Positions 35,816-47,767 are shown, numbered from the stretch's first letter. The stretch is 64,000 bases of DNA from Paralithodes platypus (GCA_032716605.1 CM064518.1:42342129-42406128), one strand, 5' to 3'. The notes: a model not told the origin generated them from the letters alone. Numbers and translations are program-made.

Positions 35816-35819
35816 TATA
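35720..35819. repeat. (CT)n-(TA)n compound microsatellite
   Basis: About 30 bp CT then about 67 bp TA, ending tatacagtatattatg. Confidence 0.95.
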
Positions 35820-36868
35820 TTATGTGGATGTTGTGTGGATATTGCATGGGTATTGTGTGGGTTCTATGTGAGTTTTGAATGGATACTGTGTGTGTTGTGT
35901 GTGTATTGTGTGTGTATTGTGTGGGTACTGAGTGCACGTTGTGTGTATATTGTGTGGGTATTGTGTGGGTACTATGTGGATATTGTGTGAATATTGTATG
36001 GGTGCTATGTGTATATAGTGTGGGTGTTGTGTGGGCATTGTGTGGATATTGTGTGGGTATTATGTGGATATTGTGTGGATATTGTTTAGGTATTGTGTGG
36101 GTATTGTGTGTATATTGTTTAGGTATTGTGTGAGTATTGTGTGGATATTGTTTAGGTATTGTGTGGGTATTGTGTGGATATTGTTTAGGTATTGTGTGGG
36201 TATTGTGTGGATATTGTTTAGGTATTGTGTGGGTATTGTGTGGATATTGTTTAGGAATTGTGTGGGTATTGTGTGGATATTGTTTAGGTATTGTGTGGGT
36301 ATTGTGTGTATATTGTTTAGGTATTGTGTGTATATTGTTTAGGTATTGTGTGGGTATTGTGTGGATATTGTTTAGGTATTGTGTGGATATTGTTTAGGTA
36401 TTGTGTGGGTATTGTGTGGATATTGTTTAGGTATTGTGTGGGTATTGTGTGGATATTGTTTAGGAATTGTGTGGGTATTATGTGGATATTGTTTAGGTAT
36501 TGTGTGGGTATTGTGTGGATATTGTTTAGGTATTGTGTGGGTATTGTGTGGATATTGTTTAGGAATTGTGTGGGTATTGTGTGGATATTGTGTGGGTATT
36601 ATGTGGATATTGTGTGGATATTGTTTAGGTATTGTGTGGATATTGTTTAGGTATTGTGTGGATATTGTGTGGGTATTATGTGGATATTGTGTGGATATTG
36701 TTTAGGTAATGTGTGGATATTGTGTGGGTATTGTGTGGGTATTGTGTAGGTATTGTGTGGATATTGTGTGGGTATTGTGTGGATATTGTGTGGGTATTGT
36801 GTGGATATTGTTTAGGTATCGTGTGGATATCGTGTGGATATTGTGTGGATATTGTGTGGGTGTTGCAG
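35819..36868. repeat. 11-bp minisatellite with 33-bp higher-order unit
   Basis: Three 11-mers, ttgtgtggata, ttgtttaggta and ttgtgtgggta, alternate. From 36050 to 36560 they run mainly as a regular 33-bp triplet. About 95 monomers in all. The ORFs of up to 108 codons are artefacts of the open period. Confidence 0.97.
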
Positions 36869-36959
36869 AGAACCAGAGCCACCGATGCAGAAATGTCGGA
36901 CAGATTTGGCTAACTAGGTCTGAAAATAGTGAGTAACTTTTCGTTTATTCTTTTTCCCG

Positions 36960-37960
36960 GAGTCTTGTCAGGCTGTCTGGTGCTGTCTGTCTGTCTGTCT
37001 GGTTTATATGGCTGTCTGTTTGCTTGATATGTCTGTCTGTCTACCTGTCTATATTTCTGTATTTTTTTAATGTCTGTTATTATGTCTGGTCGTATATGTT
37101 CGATTGTTTCTCTGTCTGTTTTATATGTCTGCCTGTCTTTCTGTCTGTTTCACATGTTCGTCTCTCTTTCTGTCTGGTTGTATATGTTCCCCTGTCTTTT
37201 TGCCTGGTTTTTATGTTCGCCTGTCTTTCTGACTGTTAAATATGTTCGTTTGTTTGTCTGTTTTAAATGTGTGTCTGTTTTTATATTTAATTGTATATGT
37301 TTGTTTGTCTTTCAGTCTGTTTTATATGTCTATCTGTCTGTCTGTCTGTTTTTCTGTCTGGTTGTACATGTTTGTTTGTCTGTTTTATATGTTTGTGTGT
37401 TTTTATGTTTGTTGTATATGATCGTTTGTCTGTCTGTCTGGTATATATATGTATCTTATTATGTTTGGTAGTATAAGATCATTTGTCTGTCGGTTTTGAA
37501 TGTATGTCTGACTGGTTGTATATGATCGTTTGTCTGTCTGTCTGTTTCATATGTTCGCCTGACTTTCTGTCTGGTTGTATATGTTCGTTTATATTTCTGT
37601 CTGTATTATATGTCTGTCTGTCTCTTTCCTGTCTGGTTGTTTATGATCGTTTGTCCGTCTGTCTGTCTGTCTGTTTTGCATGTTTACCTGTCTCTCTGTC
37701 TGGTAGTATATGTTCGCCTGTCTTTCTGTCTGTCTGTCTCTCTGGTTGTATATGTTCGCCTGTCTTTCCTTCTGTTTTATATGTCTGTGTGTCTCTCTGT
37801 CTGGTTGTTTATGTTCGTTTGTCTGTCTGTCTGTCTGTCTGTTTTCCATATTCACCTGTCTCTCTCTGTCTGGTTGTATATGTTCGCCTGTCATTCTTTC
37901 TGTTTTATATGTCTGTCTGTCTCTCTGTCTATGTGTATTCGTTCCTTTGTCTGTCCTCAT
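36960..37960. repeat. (CTGT)n-derived degenerate repeat block
   Basis: About 1 kb of ctgtctgtctg runs interrupted by words such as tggttgtatatgttcgcc and gttttatatgtctg at irregular 40-100 bp spacing. Long Val/Cys/Leu/Ser frames on both strands are repeat artefacts. Confidence 0.88.
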
Positions 37961-38133
37961 GCTTTGTTATATATTTTGGTCGCGTTCTCTGTTGGTTTCC
38001 GTTCTTTATGATGGATTGTTTATATATCAAAGTAATGTCTATTTTGTCTCTGTCAGTCTCTCTCTCTCTCTGTATTTGGGTGCATACAGTAATGGTTCTT
38101 ATTTATATCTGTCTATTTAGTTATCCATATTAA

Positions 38134-38479
38134 GGGGAGGTGGGCCGTTGTTCTGGCCCCCTTCTTCCTCGTGTAGCCCCATTAGTTTTCAAATTTTAAG
38201 ACGTTCGCCTCATTAGTTTGTCGATTTTAAGACCCCCATTTGTTTGTCAATATTCAGACCTTTCGTGCTATTTAGGTGTAGATATATTTCCTGGCGAACG
38301 ATAGTGAGCCTGTCATTTTGGAAGAACCGGCCTTCGGCTGGGACATTTTTCTACCGAAAAATGTACGAATTAATCTAGAAAGGGGATCTAATGGATGCTT
38401 GATGGAGGTCTAGGGAGGAAACAAATAACACAAATAAAATAAAAAACATATACTATCAAATAAATACACCCATCTGCTC
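38134..38479 (+). mobile_element. Family A MITE, copy A12
   Basis: TTAA 38130-38133 and 38480-38483. GGGGAGGTGGGCCG start, modules, taggtgtagatatatttcctgg, gaaccggccttcggctggg, tttttctaccgaaaaatgtac, tgatggaggtctagg, near full length. Confidence 0.88.
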
Positions 38480-39267
38480 TTAATTTCTGTAGACCAATCT
38501 GTGTGATTACTTCATTGTTCTTTTGGCTGTCTACTGTCTGTGAGTGACTGATTGTGTATGTCTGTCTGTCTATATTGTGTCCAGTATTTCATTGATATAT
38601 ATTATTATCTAGTAATATATAGTTAGCTTTAGTTATTTGCCGATCTATTTGTGCATATATTTATTACTGTCTGTCTGTCTGTTTTATAAGTTTGTCTGGC
38701 TGGCTTTATACCTGTATATATCATCCCTCTATATCGATCTATGAAAGTATCTATATTCGTCTATTTATTTCGGTGGATCTATCTGCGTCCCTTTATTATT
38801 CTTCAGTTTGTTTTTATTTATATCTATATACAGCATATATCTATATAAAGCATATCTATATACAGCATATATCTATATAAAGCATAGCTTTCGTCATTTA
38901 CAATATCCCAATGAAGTGCTCTAATACTACTAGAGAACAAGGTAGTATAGGTATAGGTATACCTACGGTATATAATAAAGATACGTATTTAAATGTGGCC
39001 AAAAGGGGTCATTACCGGATAGGCAGGGTAATTATTGTAGAGCCCCGCAGCTTTATCACAGTAATGACCTCACACTGTTATTGGGAACCTTTTACAATAG
39101 CTACGATTCATAATGAGGAAATAACGAAAACTCTAATAATAATAATAATAATGGATAATTTTAGCTTGTATTTTCTCTATGTAAGTGACTGATAGTAGTT
39201 AGTATGGTTAGATAATGGTTAGTATATGATAATAATAATAATATAACGCTCTCTCTCTCTCTCTCTC

Positions 39268-39389
39268 TCTCTATCAGTACAGTGGCCTCTATTTCAGTGT
39301 TTACCCTCTTTTTATTTTCTTCGGGAATTTACAAACAAATGCCTTCCAATCCCTTCCGCTATTTGGATACCTAGTGGTTCGTTACCTAT

Positions 39390-39400
<11 letters not shown>
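39268..39400 (-). repeat. microsatellite-bounded short repeat, copy 2
   Basis: Inverse copy of 34861-34984 (cttccaatcccttccgctat, ctagtggttcgttacctata) between a short CT tract (39251-39271) and a 95-bp GA tract. Confidence 0.85.

Positions 39401-39486
<86 letters not shown>
39389..39486. repeat. (GA)n microsatellite
   Basis: About 97 bp of pure AG. Confidence 0.96.
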
Positions 39487-39487
<1 letters not shown>

Positions 39488-40004
39488 GGGAGTATGTGAG
39501 CTAATAATTACGTATAGGTGAAATATCAAGTAGTGATTCCTGAAACGGTAAACAAAATATAATACAGACAAACATTCGTGCAGATAGATTGATTGGTTGA
39601 TTGAATGATAATAGTTAGATAGATACACAGACTGACCGACTGGTATGATGCCTAGCTACATAGTAGATCAAATGAAGTGTAAATTTACTGATACATCCTT
39701 AAAAACAGAACATTTGATTGATAGCACGATAGATCGACAAAAAACAGAGGAGATAGATTTAAATGTAGTATAATAGATGCACAAAAGAAAACAAGTTACA
39801 AATACAGATATACAGATAGACAAAGAAAGAAAGGAGTATCCCACTTTATGCTATGCTAGGTTTTGTGAATTATGCTTTGTACATTATCCGATTATAATTT
39901 GTTACGATTCAATTCGGCTCTGATTTCGTCAAGATCCAACACACTCTCCCATTCCGCTATGCTCCGAAAAGATGGCATACATTATTATATACAGTAAATA
40001 CGAA

Positions 40005-40160
40005 ACATGCATATTGATAGGTAGATAGACAGATAGAAAGATAGATAGATAGATAGATAAACAAAAAGGGATATCCCACTTCTTGTCTGCGTCCTATATG
40101 TTGCTCGAGGTGTATTTCCCCAGTGATCTTGCCTGTCCAGTATACTTCGTCTCGGCCAGT
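40005..40160 (+). repeat. GATA-headed repeat, copy 1
   Basis: (GATA)n at 40020-40060, then acaaaaagggatatcccact and ggtgtatttccccagtgatcttgcc. A second copy lies at 40750-40915: a gata tract, aaaaatataccccgcctg, ggtgaatttcccctgtgatc. Confidence 0.7.
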
Positions 40161-40395
40161 CATCTCGCCAGTCCAGTTAACCTCGGCTCGACCAGTGATC
40201 TCGCCAGTTCAGTTTACCTCGGCTCAATCAGTGATCTCGTCAGTCTAGTTTACCTCGGATCGACCAGTTCTGTCTCTCTCAACTAGTAGACCGCTTCTGT
40301 CTGATTCAACCAGTAGACCAGTTCTGTCTCTCTCAACCAGTAGACCATTGCGACTTTCTCAACCAGTAGACCAGTTTTGCCTCTCTCATGTTCAT
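40095..40395. repeat. 36-bp x4 and 27-bp x4 adjacent minisatellites
   Basis: agtgatctcgccagtccagt-taacctcggctcgacc repeats four times. It is succeeded by tctctcaaccagtagacc-agttctgtc repeated four times. The two arrays share the word accagt, suggesting that one grew from the edge of the other. Confidence 0.85.
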
Positions 40396-40698
40396 CTTAG
40401 GTTTCGATACGTTCTGCTATGATTCGACACATTCGCCTATTTTGCTATGCTATTATTCTCCGAGTCTGGCCATGTTGTAATTCTGCTATACCTCGATACA
40501 TTCTCCTCTGCTACGATCCTCTTTTGTTAGGTTTAGTATGTTATTTGTAATGTTCTTATTCTGCTCTGCACCGTTTCCTACTCTGTTTCTATGATGCTGC
40601 TATGCTATTATAACTATTATATTCTTCCGAACTATTATGCTTTGATTTTACAGTACTCGGCTACGACTTTGTTGGTTGCGCTCCAATAATTCTCCAAC

Positions 40699-40701
<3 letters not shown>

Positions 40702-40748
<47 letters not shown>
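40702..40748. repeat. (TA)n microsatellite
   Basis: About 47 bp TA followed by gagagaga and gatagata. Confidence 0.95.
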
Positions 40749-40760
<12 letters not shown>

Positions 40761-41096
40761 TAGACAGATAGATAGATAGGTAGGTAGAAGGATATATAAA
40801 AAGAAAACAAAAAATATACCCCGCCTGTTTTCTGGGCGTTGAAATGAGGTGAATTTCCCCTGTGATCTTGCCCACCCAAGTATAACATGGCTAGACCAGT
40901 TCTGTGGCTCGCTATTAATAGTCAATTGTTATATTATACTTCAAAATAATAGAACAAGCTTTTAGGTTGGCATATTTATTTTATAATGAGTTTGTTTGTC
41001 CTTGTCAAGAAAATATTGCGATTACAAATATTGCAGTCCTATTAAACTTAATCTTCGTAAAACTTTAAATTCACATTTCAATATCATCATCATCAT

Positions 41097-41127
<31 letters not shown>

Positions 41128-41129
41128 AG

Positions 41130-41430
41130 AAAATGTTGCAGTAGTCAAACCTGTACCGTGCCCGACTTCTGTCCAATACCATTTTCAGTTTCACTTTGCA
41201 TACTGCTACGCCATATTCAGGATCACGTTGGTTCGCTCACAGGTATTTTCGTAGTGTCGCGGTCATTAATGCTGCCTATGTATCTTCGAATCGATCTCGG
41301 GCTGAATTGAATCTCGTTGTTAATTTTGTAGCTGATACGAGCATTTCGGAGATTTGTGTTATTAGTTCAAGGCTTCCTAATGTACCAGAATTAATAATCG
41401 CGACTGTACATACTCCAGTACGTTAGCCCA
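41130..41430. other. moderate-GC unrecognised segment
   Basis: Two overlapping plus-strand frames (to 104 and 76 codons) span a non-repetitive stretch. Neither strand shows a domain I recognise. Confidence 0.25.
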
Positions 41431-41524
41431 TACTTTGGTAAATTTGGTAAATGTGATCAATTATGATATGGTAGGTTATAGTAGAAATTTCGGTATACAT
41501 AACAAAAATTGAAATCTGAAAAAG

Positions 41525-42330
41525 GCCTACTGGCCCATACGAGGCAGACCCTTCTTTCCTACAACCCTATTAGTTCTTCCCTATACTAAAACATCTCGCA
41601 CTACAGCGTATATCCCCTACACTTCACCCATCTTATAACTACCTAAGAACATCTCCCTCTACAACTTATATCCCCAACACTTCACCCATCTTATAACTAC
41701 CTAAGAACATCTCCCTCTACAATTTATATCCCCAACACTTCACCCATCTTATAACTACCTAAGAACATCTCCCTCTACAACTTATATCCCCAACACTTCA
41801 CCCATCTTATAACTACCTAAGAACATCCCTCTACAACTTATATCCCCAACACTTCATCCATCTTATAACTACCTAAGAACATCTCCCTCTACAACTTATA
41901 TCCCCAACACTTCATCCATCTTATAACTACCTAAGAACATCTCCCTCTACAACTTATATCCCCAACACTTCACCCATCTTATAACTACCTAAGAAGATCT
42001 CCCTCTACAACTTATATCCCCAACACTTCACCCATCTTATAACTACCTAAGCACATCTCCCTCTACAACTTATATCCCCAACACTTCATCCATCTTATAA
42101 CTACCTAAGAACATCACCCACTACAACTTATATCCCCAACACTTCACCCATTTTATAACTACCTAAGAACATCTCCCACTACAACTTATATCCCAACACT
42201 TCATCCATCTTATAACTACCTAAGAACATCTTCCTCTACAACTTATATCCCCAACACTTCACCCATCTTATAACTACCTAAGAACATCTCCCACTACAAC
42301 TTATATCCCCAACACTTCATCCATCTTTCA
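41525..42330. repeat. 58-bp minisatellite, about 13 copies
   Basis: Unit: cttataactacctaagaac, then atctccctctacaacttata, then tccccaacacttcacccat. Small indels such as catccctct at 41824 and ccactac variants near 42115. The first, most diverged unit (41580-41640) adjoins ggcctactggcccatacg, a phrase that recalls a dispersed repeat of decapod genomes. Confidence 0.95.
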
Positions 42331-42984
42331 ATGACGCTTTTCTTCCTTTCATTCTGGCGAACGATTGCATTCAGTTTGGGAAGAATATGAGAGAGCCTGA
42401 GAGTAAACTGAGATAATGCTAGCCTTTTTTTTATATTCCCAGAGAACAAATTTAAACTGAAAACACGTACAAATACGTCATACTACTAAGGGTGTTAGCT
42501 TTAAGCAAGTTTCTAGGTTATGGTAATGTGATTTGGATATTGTTGTATTAAGCTATTTGTTTATATTAGGCCCATTAAATACATAAAGTCCAGTCCAAGG
42601 AGAAGAGAAAAAACAAAAAACAATAACAACAATAACAAAAGTGAAATGAGTGGTAATTAGACTCTAGTTGGTTCCTGAAGGAGCAAAAAGAACAAAAGAA
42701 AAGCCTCATCAAGCTTAAAAACGGCCCCATACCCCTTTTAGGTTAAATTTGTATATATATATATAATGCCAAGGATTAGCTAAGACGTGCCGTTAAGTGT
42801 GGGTGATGAAACAAGAATGTGGGATAACTTACTGAGAGCGAAAGGATATGCAAACGAAGAGAACCTAGACACAACATATTGACACACCACCATCCCCCCC
42901 CCCCCCCCCGTCACCCCCAGAGGAAGAGACTCACAATACTGGCTTTAAACCTCACACATTATATACCATGCGAGTGTTGTTTTG

Positions 42985-43247
42985 TTTTCTTCTGAACCCC
43001 CTTCTCCCTCATGTTTAGCCCCATTAGTTCGGCGATTTTAAGGCCTTTTGTGCCATTTAGTTGTCGATATTTTTTTCCCTGGCGAGCGATATGGAGCCTG
43101 TAATTTTCTATCGAAAACAGTACAACTTTATCTCGGAGGGGGGTCTTGGGGGTATTTTTCAAAGCTTGATGGAGGTCTTGGGAGGAAGCTATACATAATT
43201 AATCAATCAATCAATCAATTAATCTACAAATAAGTACGAATCTCCCC
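42985..43247 (+). mobile_element. Family A MITE, copy A13 (5' end unclear)
   Basis: cccccttctccctcatg, ccccattagttcggcgatt, agttgtcgat, gcgagcgatatggagcctg, tctatcgaaaacagtac, gggtcttgggggta, aagcttgatggaggtctt, a (aatc)n insertion at 43200-43222, tctcccc end, TTAA 43248-43251. One module has been lost. Confidence 0.8.
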
Positions 43248-43596
43248 TTAATGTGACATATATGGTTCTTCTTTTACCAAAGCAGAACAGAGGAAAGAAG
43301 TACACCTAATGAAAACAAGAACCATACGCTTGATGGGGTCCTCTATTCATATAACAATGTTGCGGTTAGTCTTGAACAATTATTGATAGAAAAACAATAA
43401 AAACCTGTTTTTAAGTTAGTTAATTCCGAAGAGAGGTCGCACGGGGTATGTACGGAAACAAAACCTACATTACGGAGTGACAAGCTATGGGCGCTGACAC
43501 ACTCTAGTATCATGAGGAAAAATGTGGAAACATGTGGAAAAATGTGGAAAATAGCCCCATAGATGATGTTATCCCTGTTTCATAAATTTGCAATGA

Positions 43597-43817
43597 CTAT
43601 ATAGTCTATTTGTTTCCGGCTGAGGGTAAATTGCCATGTTTCTATCTTTATTACTCAGTTACAAGGTAGATTTTGTAGTGAAATATGATGTTAATTATGA
43701 AAACTTGGCATTAATACGACACAAAGCCATAGTAGTTTCATATATTTCCATTAAGTATCGAGAAATCAGCTACTAAGGGATTCAATTTACCATCAGCTGG
43801 AAAACAATAGAGTATAG
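43597..43817 (+). mobile_element. Family D MITE, copy D3
   Basis: The best-preserved D copy: tagtctatttgtttccggctg left and atcagctggaaaacaatagag right, with the interior shared with D1 and D2. Confidence 0.88.
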
Positions 43818-44254
43818 TTGCAACACATACATAAATTAAAGCTCATTTATGTGACTATTATTATATTCTAGCTATTTTCAATGTACAATTTAAATAGGTA
43901 ATGGCACAATACGAATTATTTAATAACCATAGTAATTCATTAGCACATATAGTGAAAATCTAAGACTTTCCTATTTCCATTTCCGTAGTGCGTCATTCTA
44001 GTACAGATTGTGACGAATTACAGTTATTACTTTATCGATCTCCCAAATTACAAAATACAAATAAACCCTTCCAAAAACTCATATCCTTACCTGTTGCCTA
44101 AAAGGGTCTTTGGGAAAAAGGAGAAAAAGCACGTTTATTGATAATTGGCTACATAGATAAATTAATATAAAGTAAGTTAGTACTCACCGACTGGGAGGAT
44201 GAGCGATGTTGGCAGGGCTTCCTTCTTCTGGTTTCCTTCACCTTCCAAGTTTAA

Positions 44255-44425
44255 GGGTTATGGCTTTTTTTCTGGCCTCCCTTCTCCCTCATGTTGAGCC
44301 CCCATTAGTTTTCAGATTTTAAAACGTTCAGCCCAGTAGTTTGACTATTTTAAGACCTTTCACCCCATTGCTGTGTCAATATTAAGACTTTTCGTGTCCT
44401 TTAGGTGTCGATTTTTTCCAGGGTA
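44255..44425 (+). mobile_element. Family A MITE, 5' fragment (A14)
   Basis: TTAA 44251-44254, then modules through cctttaggtgtcgatttttt-ccaggg, after which homology stops. Right half missing. Confidence 0.75.
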
Positions 44426-44934
44426 GTTCACTGTTCTAACACTGTTCTTGTAGACAACCACACGGATCACAGCTTGGAAATACTTCCACGCCAGAGCTGT
44501 ATTCATCAGTACCTGGTGAAAGAAAAATACATAAATAAATAAATAAATAATAAATAAATTAATAAATATAATAAATAAATGAATAACAAATATATAAATA
44601 AACAAATAAACAATGTGCAAAACAATATAATTGAAACATATACATACAAAGTAAAACCAAATTAACTTCTAGATAATCACTCTTGCACATTATGTTTTTC
44701 TCACCTTACTTGGTTCGTCCTTGGTTTACTAAGTGTTGTGTTCATTGCTCTGTATTGTCTTGCCTTGTTTGACTGTACTAAATGTGATACTTTGTTTTTC
44801 CCTGATCGGTTTGGTGCTGTTCAGACCAGTCGTAGCTTGTACTGTCCTGTTCTTCCCTGCTCTGCTCTGCCATCCCCTGCCCTCTCCATTACTTTCCTGT
44901 ACCATAAAACATTTCCTTGGCCTCCTTTACACTG

Positions 44935-45690
44935 CACTGCTTGTTACTACCCTTCCTTGTCCATTATTACCCTGCCTTGTCATATATGTCGCTCCTTGTC
45001 CTGCACTTCTCTATCCTACCCAACCATGCCCTAGCTTGTCCTGCCCTACCCTACCCTACCTTGTTCAATATTACCCTGTCCTGTCATATATTATATCTTC
45101 CTGTTCTCCACTACTCTATCCTATCCATCCCTGATCTACATTGTCCTGTCCTGTCCTACTCCTACCCTACCCTACCTTGTCCAATATTACCCTGCCTTGC
45201 CATATATGTCGCTTCCTGTCCTGCACTTCTCTACCCTACCCTACCCTGCCTTGTCCAATATTACCCTGCCTTGCCATATATGTCGCTTCCTGTCCTGCAC
45301 TTCTCTACCCTACCCTACCCTGCCTTGTCCAATATTACCATGCCTTGTCATATATGTCGCTTCCTGTCCTGCACTTCTCTACCCTACCCTACCCTGCCTT
45401 GTCCAATATTACCATGCCTTGTCATATATGTCGCTTCCTGTCCTGCACTTCTCTAACCCTACCCTACCCTGCCTTGTCCAATATTACCCTGCCTTGCCAT
45501 ATATGTCGCTTTCTGTCCTGCACTTCTCTACCCTACCCTACCCTACCTTCTCCAATATTACCCTGCCTTGCCATATATGTCGCTTTCTGTCCTGCACTTC
45601 TCTACCCTACCCTACCCTGCTTTGCCTTCTCCAATATTACCCTGCCTTGTCATTTCTATCTTTTCCTGTCCTGTTCTATTCTGTCCCACT
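44935..45690. repeat. 74-bp minisatellite, about 10 copies
   Basis: ttgtccaatattaccctgcc starts at 45177, 45251, 45325 and 45399 (74 bp apart), with older copies on each side. Unit includes ttgccatatatgtcgcttcc and tgtcctgcacttctct. Confidence 0.95.
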
Positions 45691-45894
45691 CAGCCTTGTC
45701 CAATATCGCTCAGCCCTGTTATGTCTACCTCTTCCTGTCCTGCAGTTCTCTAGCCTAACATGCCCTGCGCTGTCCTACACTACTTTACCCTGGTCTGTTC
45801 TATCCTCTCCTCTATTACCCTGTTCTACGCTACCCTGCCTTGCACTACCCTGCCCTATCCTTTCTAACCCTATCCTCTCCTTTCCTGCCATGTC

Positions 45895-47275
45895 CTATAC
45901 TGTACTACTGTCCTATCCGGTACTATTCTGCTCTACTCTGTCCTATCCGGTACTATTCTGCTCTACTCTGTCCTATCCTGTACTACTCTGTCCTATCCTG
46001 TACTACTCTGTCCTATCCTGTACTTCTACTCTGTCCTATCCGGTACTATTCTGCTCTACTCTGTCCTATCCTGTACTACTCTTTTCTATTCTGTACTACT
46101 CTGTCCCATCCTGTACTACTCTGTCGTACCCTGTACTACTCTGTCCCATCCTGTACTACCCTGTACTACTCCGTCCCATCCTGTACTACTCTGTCCTACC
46201 CTGTACTACTCTGTCCTATCCTGTACTACTCTGTCCTACCCTGTACTACTCTGTCCTATCCTGTACTGCTCTGTCCTATCCTGTACTACTCTGTCCTACC
46301 CTGTACTACTCTGTCCTACCCTGTACTACTCTGTCCTATCCTGTACTACTCTGTTCTACCCTGTACTACTCTGTCCTATCCTGTACTACTCTGTCCTACC
46401 CTGTACTACTCTGTCCTACCCTGTACTACTCTGTCCTATCCTGTACTACTCTGTTCCATCCTGTACTACTCTGTCCTACCCTGTACTACTCTGTCCTACC
46501 CTGTACTACTCTGTCCTATCCTGTACTACTCTGTTCCATCCTGTACTACTCTGTCCTACCCTGTACTACTCTGTCCTACCCTGTACTACTCTGTCCTATC
46601 CTGTACTACTCTGTTCCATCCTGTACTACTCTGTCCTATCCTGTACTACTCTGTTCCATCCTGTACTACTCTGTCCTACCCTGTACTACTCTGTCCTACC
46701 CTGTACTACTCTGTCCTATCCTGTACTACTCTGTCCTATCCTGTACTACTCTGTCCTATCCTGTACTACTCTGTCCTACCCTGTACTACTCTGTCCTATC
46801 CTGTACTACTCTGTCCCATCCTGTACTACTCTGTCCTACCCTGTACTACTCTGTCCTATCCTGTACTACTCTGTCCTATCCTGTACTACTCTGTCTACCT
46901 GTACTACTCTGTCCTATCCTGTACTACTCTGTCCCATCCTGTACTACTCTGTCCTACCCTGTACTACTCTGTCCTATCCTGTACTACTCTGTCCCATCCT
47001 GTACTACTCTGTCCTATCCTGTACTACTCTGTCCTATCCTGTACTACTCTGTCCTATCCTGTACTACTCTGTCCCATCCTGTACTACTCTGTCCCATCCT
47101 GTACTACTCTGTCCTACCCTGTACTACTCTGTCCTACCCTGTACTACTCTGTCCTATCCTGTACTACTCTGTTCCATCCTGTACTACTCTGTCCTACCCT
47201 GTACTACTCTGTCCTACCCTGTACTACTCTGTCCTATCCTGTACTACTCTGTCCTATCCTGTACTACTCTGTCCT
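45895..47275. repeat. 20-bp satellite (CTGTCCTAYCCTGTACTACT)n, about 65-70 copies
   Basis: Tandem 20-mers differing mainly at one Y (T/C) position, plus gtCCcatcc and gtTCcatcc variants. Period 20 (60 bp for three codon phases) keeps frames open for up to 714 codons (45197-47341), reading LSYPVLLCPILYYSV repeatedly. The protein reading has no domain and merely mirrors the DNA period. Confidence 0.97.
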
Positions 47276-47404
47276 GGCCCGTCCCAACCTGTAATACCCA
47301 GCCCAACCCTGACTCAGCCTGCCTCCCAGACTGCACCATAAAATGTTTAGCATTTTTCTTTACGAGTTCCCAAGAGCATCTGTTATGTTACTGTGCCGGG
47401 TTAA

Positions 47405-47767
47405 GGGGAGGCAGACCGTTTTTCTGGACCCCCTTCTCCCTAATGTTTAGCCCCACTAGTTTTGATATTATAAGACGTTCGGCCCATTAGTTTGGCGATT
47501 TTAACACCTTTCGCCCCATTTCGTTGTCAATTTTAAGACCTTTCGTGCCATTTAGGTGTCGATTATTTCCTGGCGAGCGGAAGCGAGCCTGCAATTTTAA
47601 GAGGAATCGGCCTTCGGCCGGGACATTTTTCTACCGAAAAATGTACAAATTTATCTTGAAGGGGGGTCTAGGGGGTGTTTTTCTAAGCTTGATGGAGGTC
47701 TAGGGAGGAAACTAAAAAAATATATAAATACAATAATTAATAGACCAAACAAACGGCCAGCCTCCCC
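47405..47767 (+). mobile_element. Family A MITE, copy A15 (best reference copy)
   Basis: 363 bp between TTAA 47401-47404 and 47768-47771. GGGGAGGCAGACCG start and CCTCCCC end. Four modules of 31-32 bp begin at 47452, 47483, 47515 and 47547 (consensus ccattagtttggcgatttta-agacctttcg). The core has two hairpins: cggccttcggccg at about 47608-47620 and acatttttc/gaaaaatgt at 47623-47644. Then aagcttgatggaggtctagg. Its right TTAA doubles as the left end of a family C copy. Confidence 0.93.

Noticed and set aside
36960..38133. Hydrophobic 216- and 133-codon ORFs that resemble membrane proteins
   Set aside because: They come from (CTGT)n-derived DNA giving VCLSVCL strings; the opposite strand is also open.
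45197..47341. 714-codon ORF, the longest in the window
   Set aside because: It is a translation of the 74-bp and 20-bp satellites. Overlapping frames are open as well, composition is Leu/Ser/Tyr/Cys only, and no domain is present.
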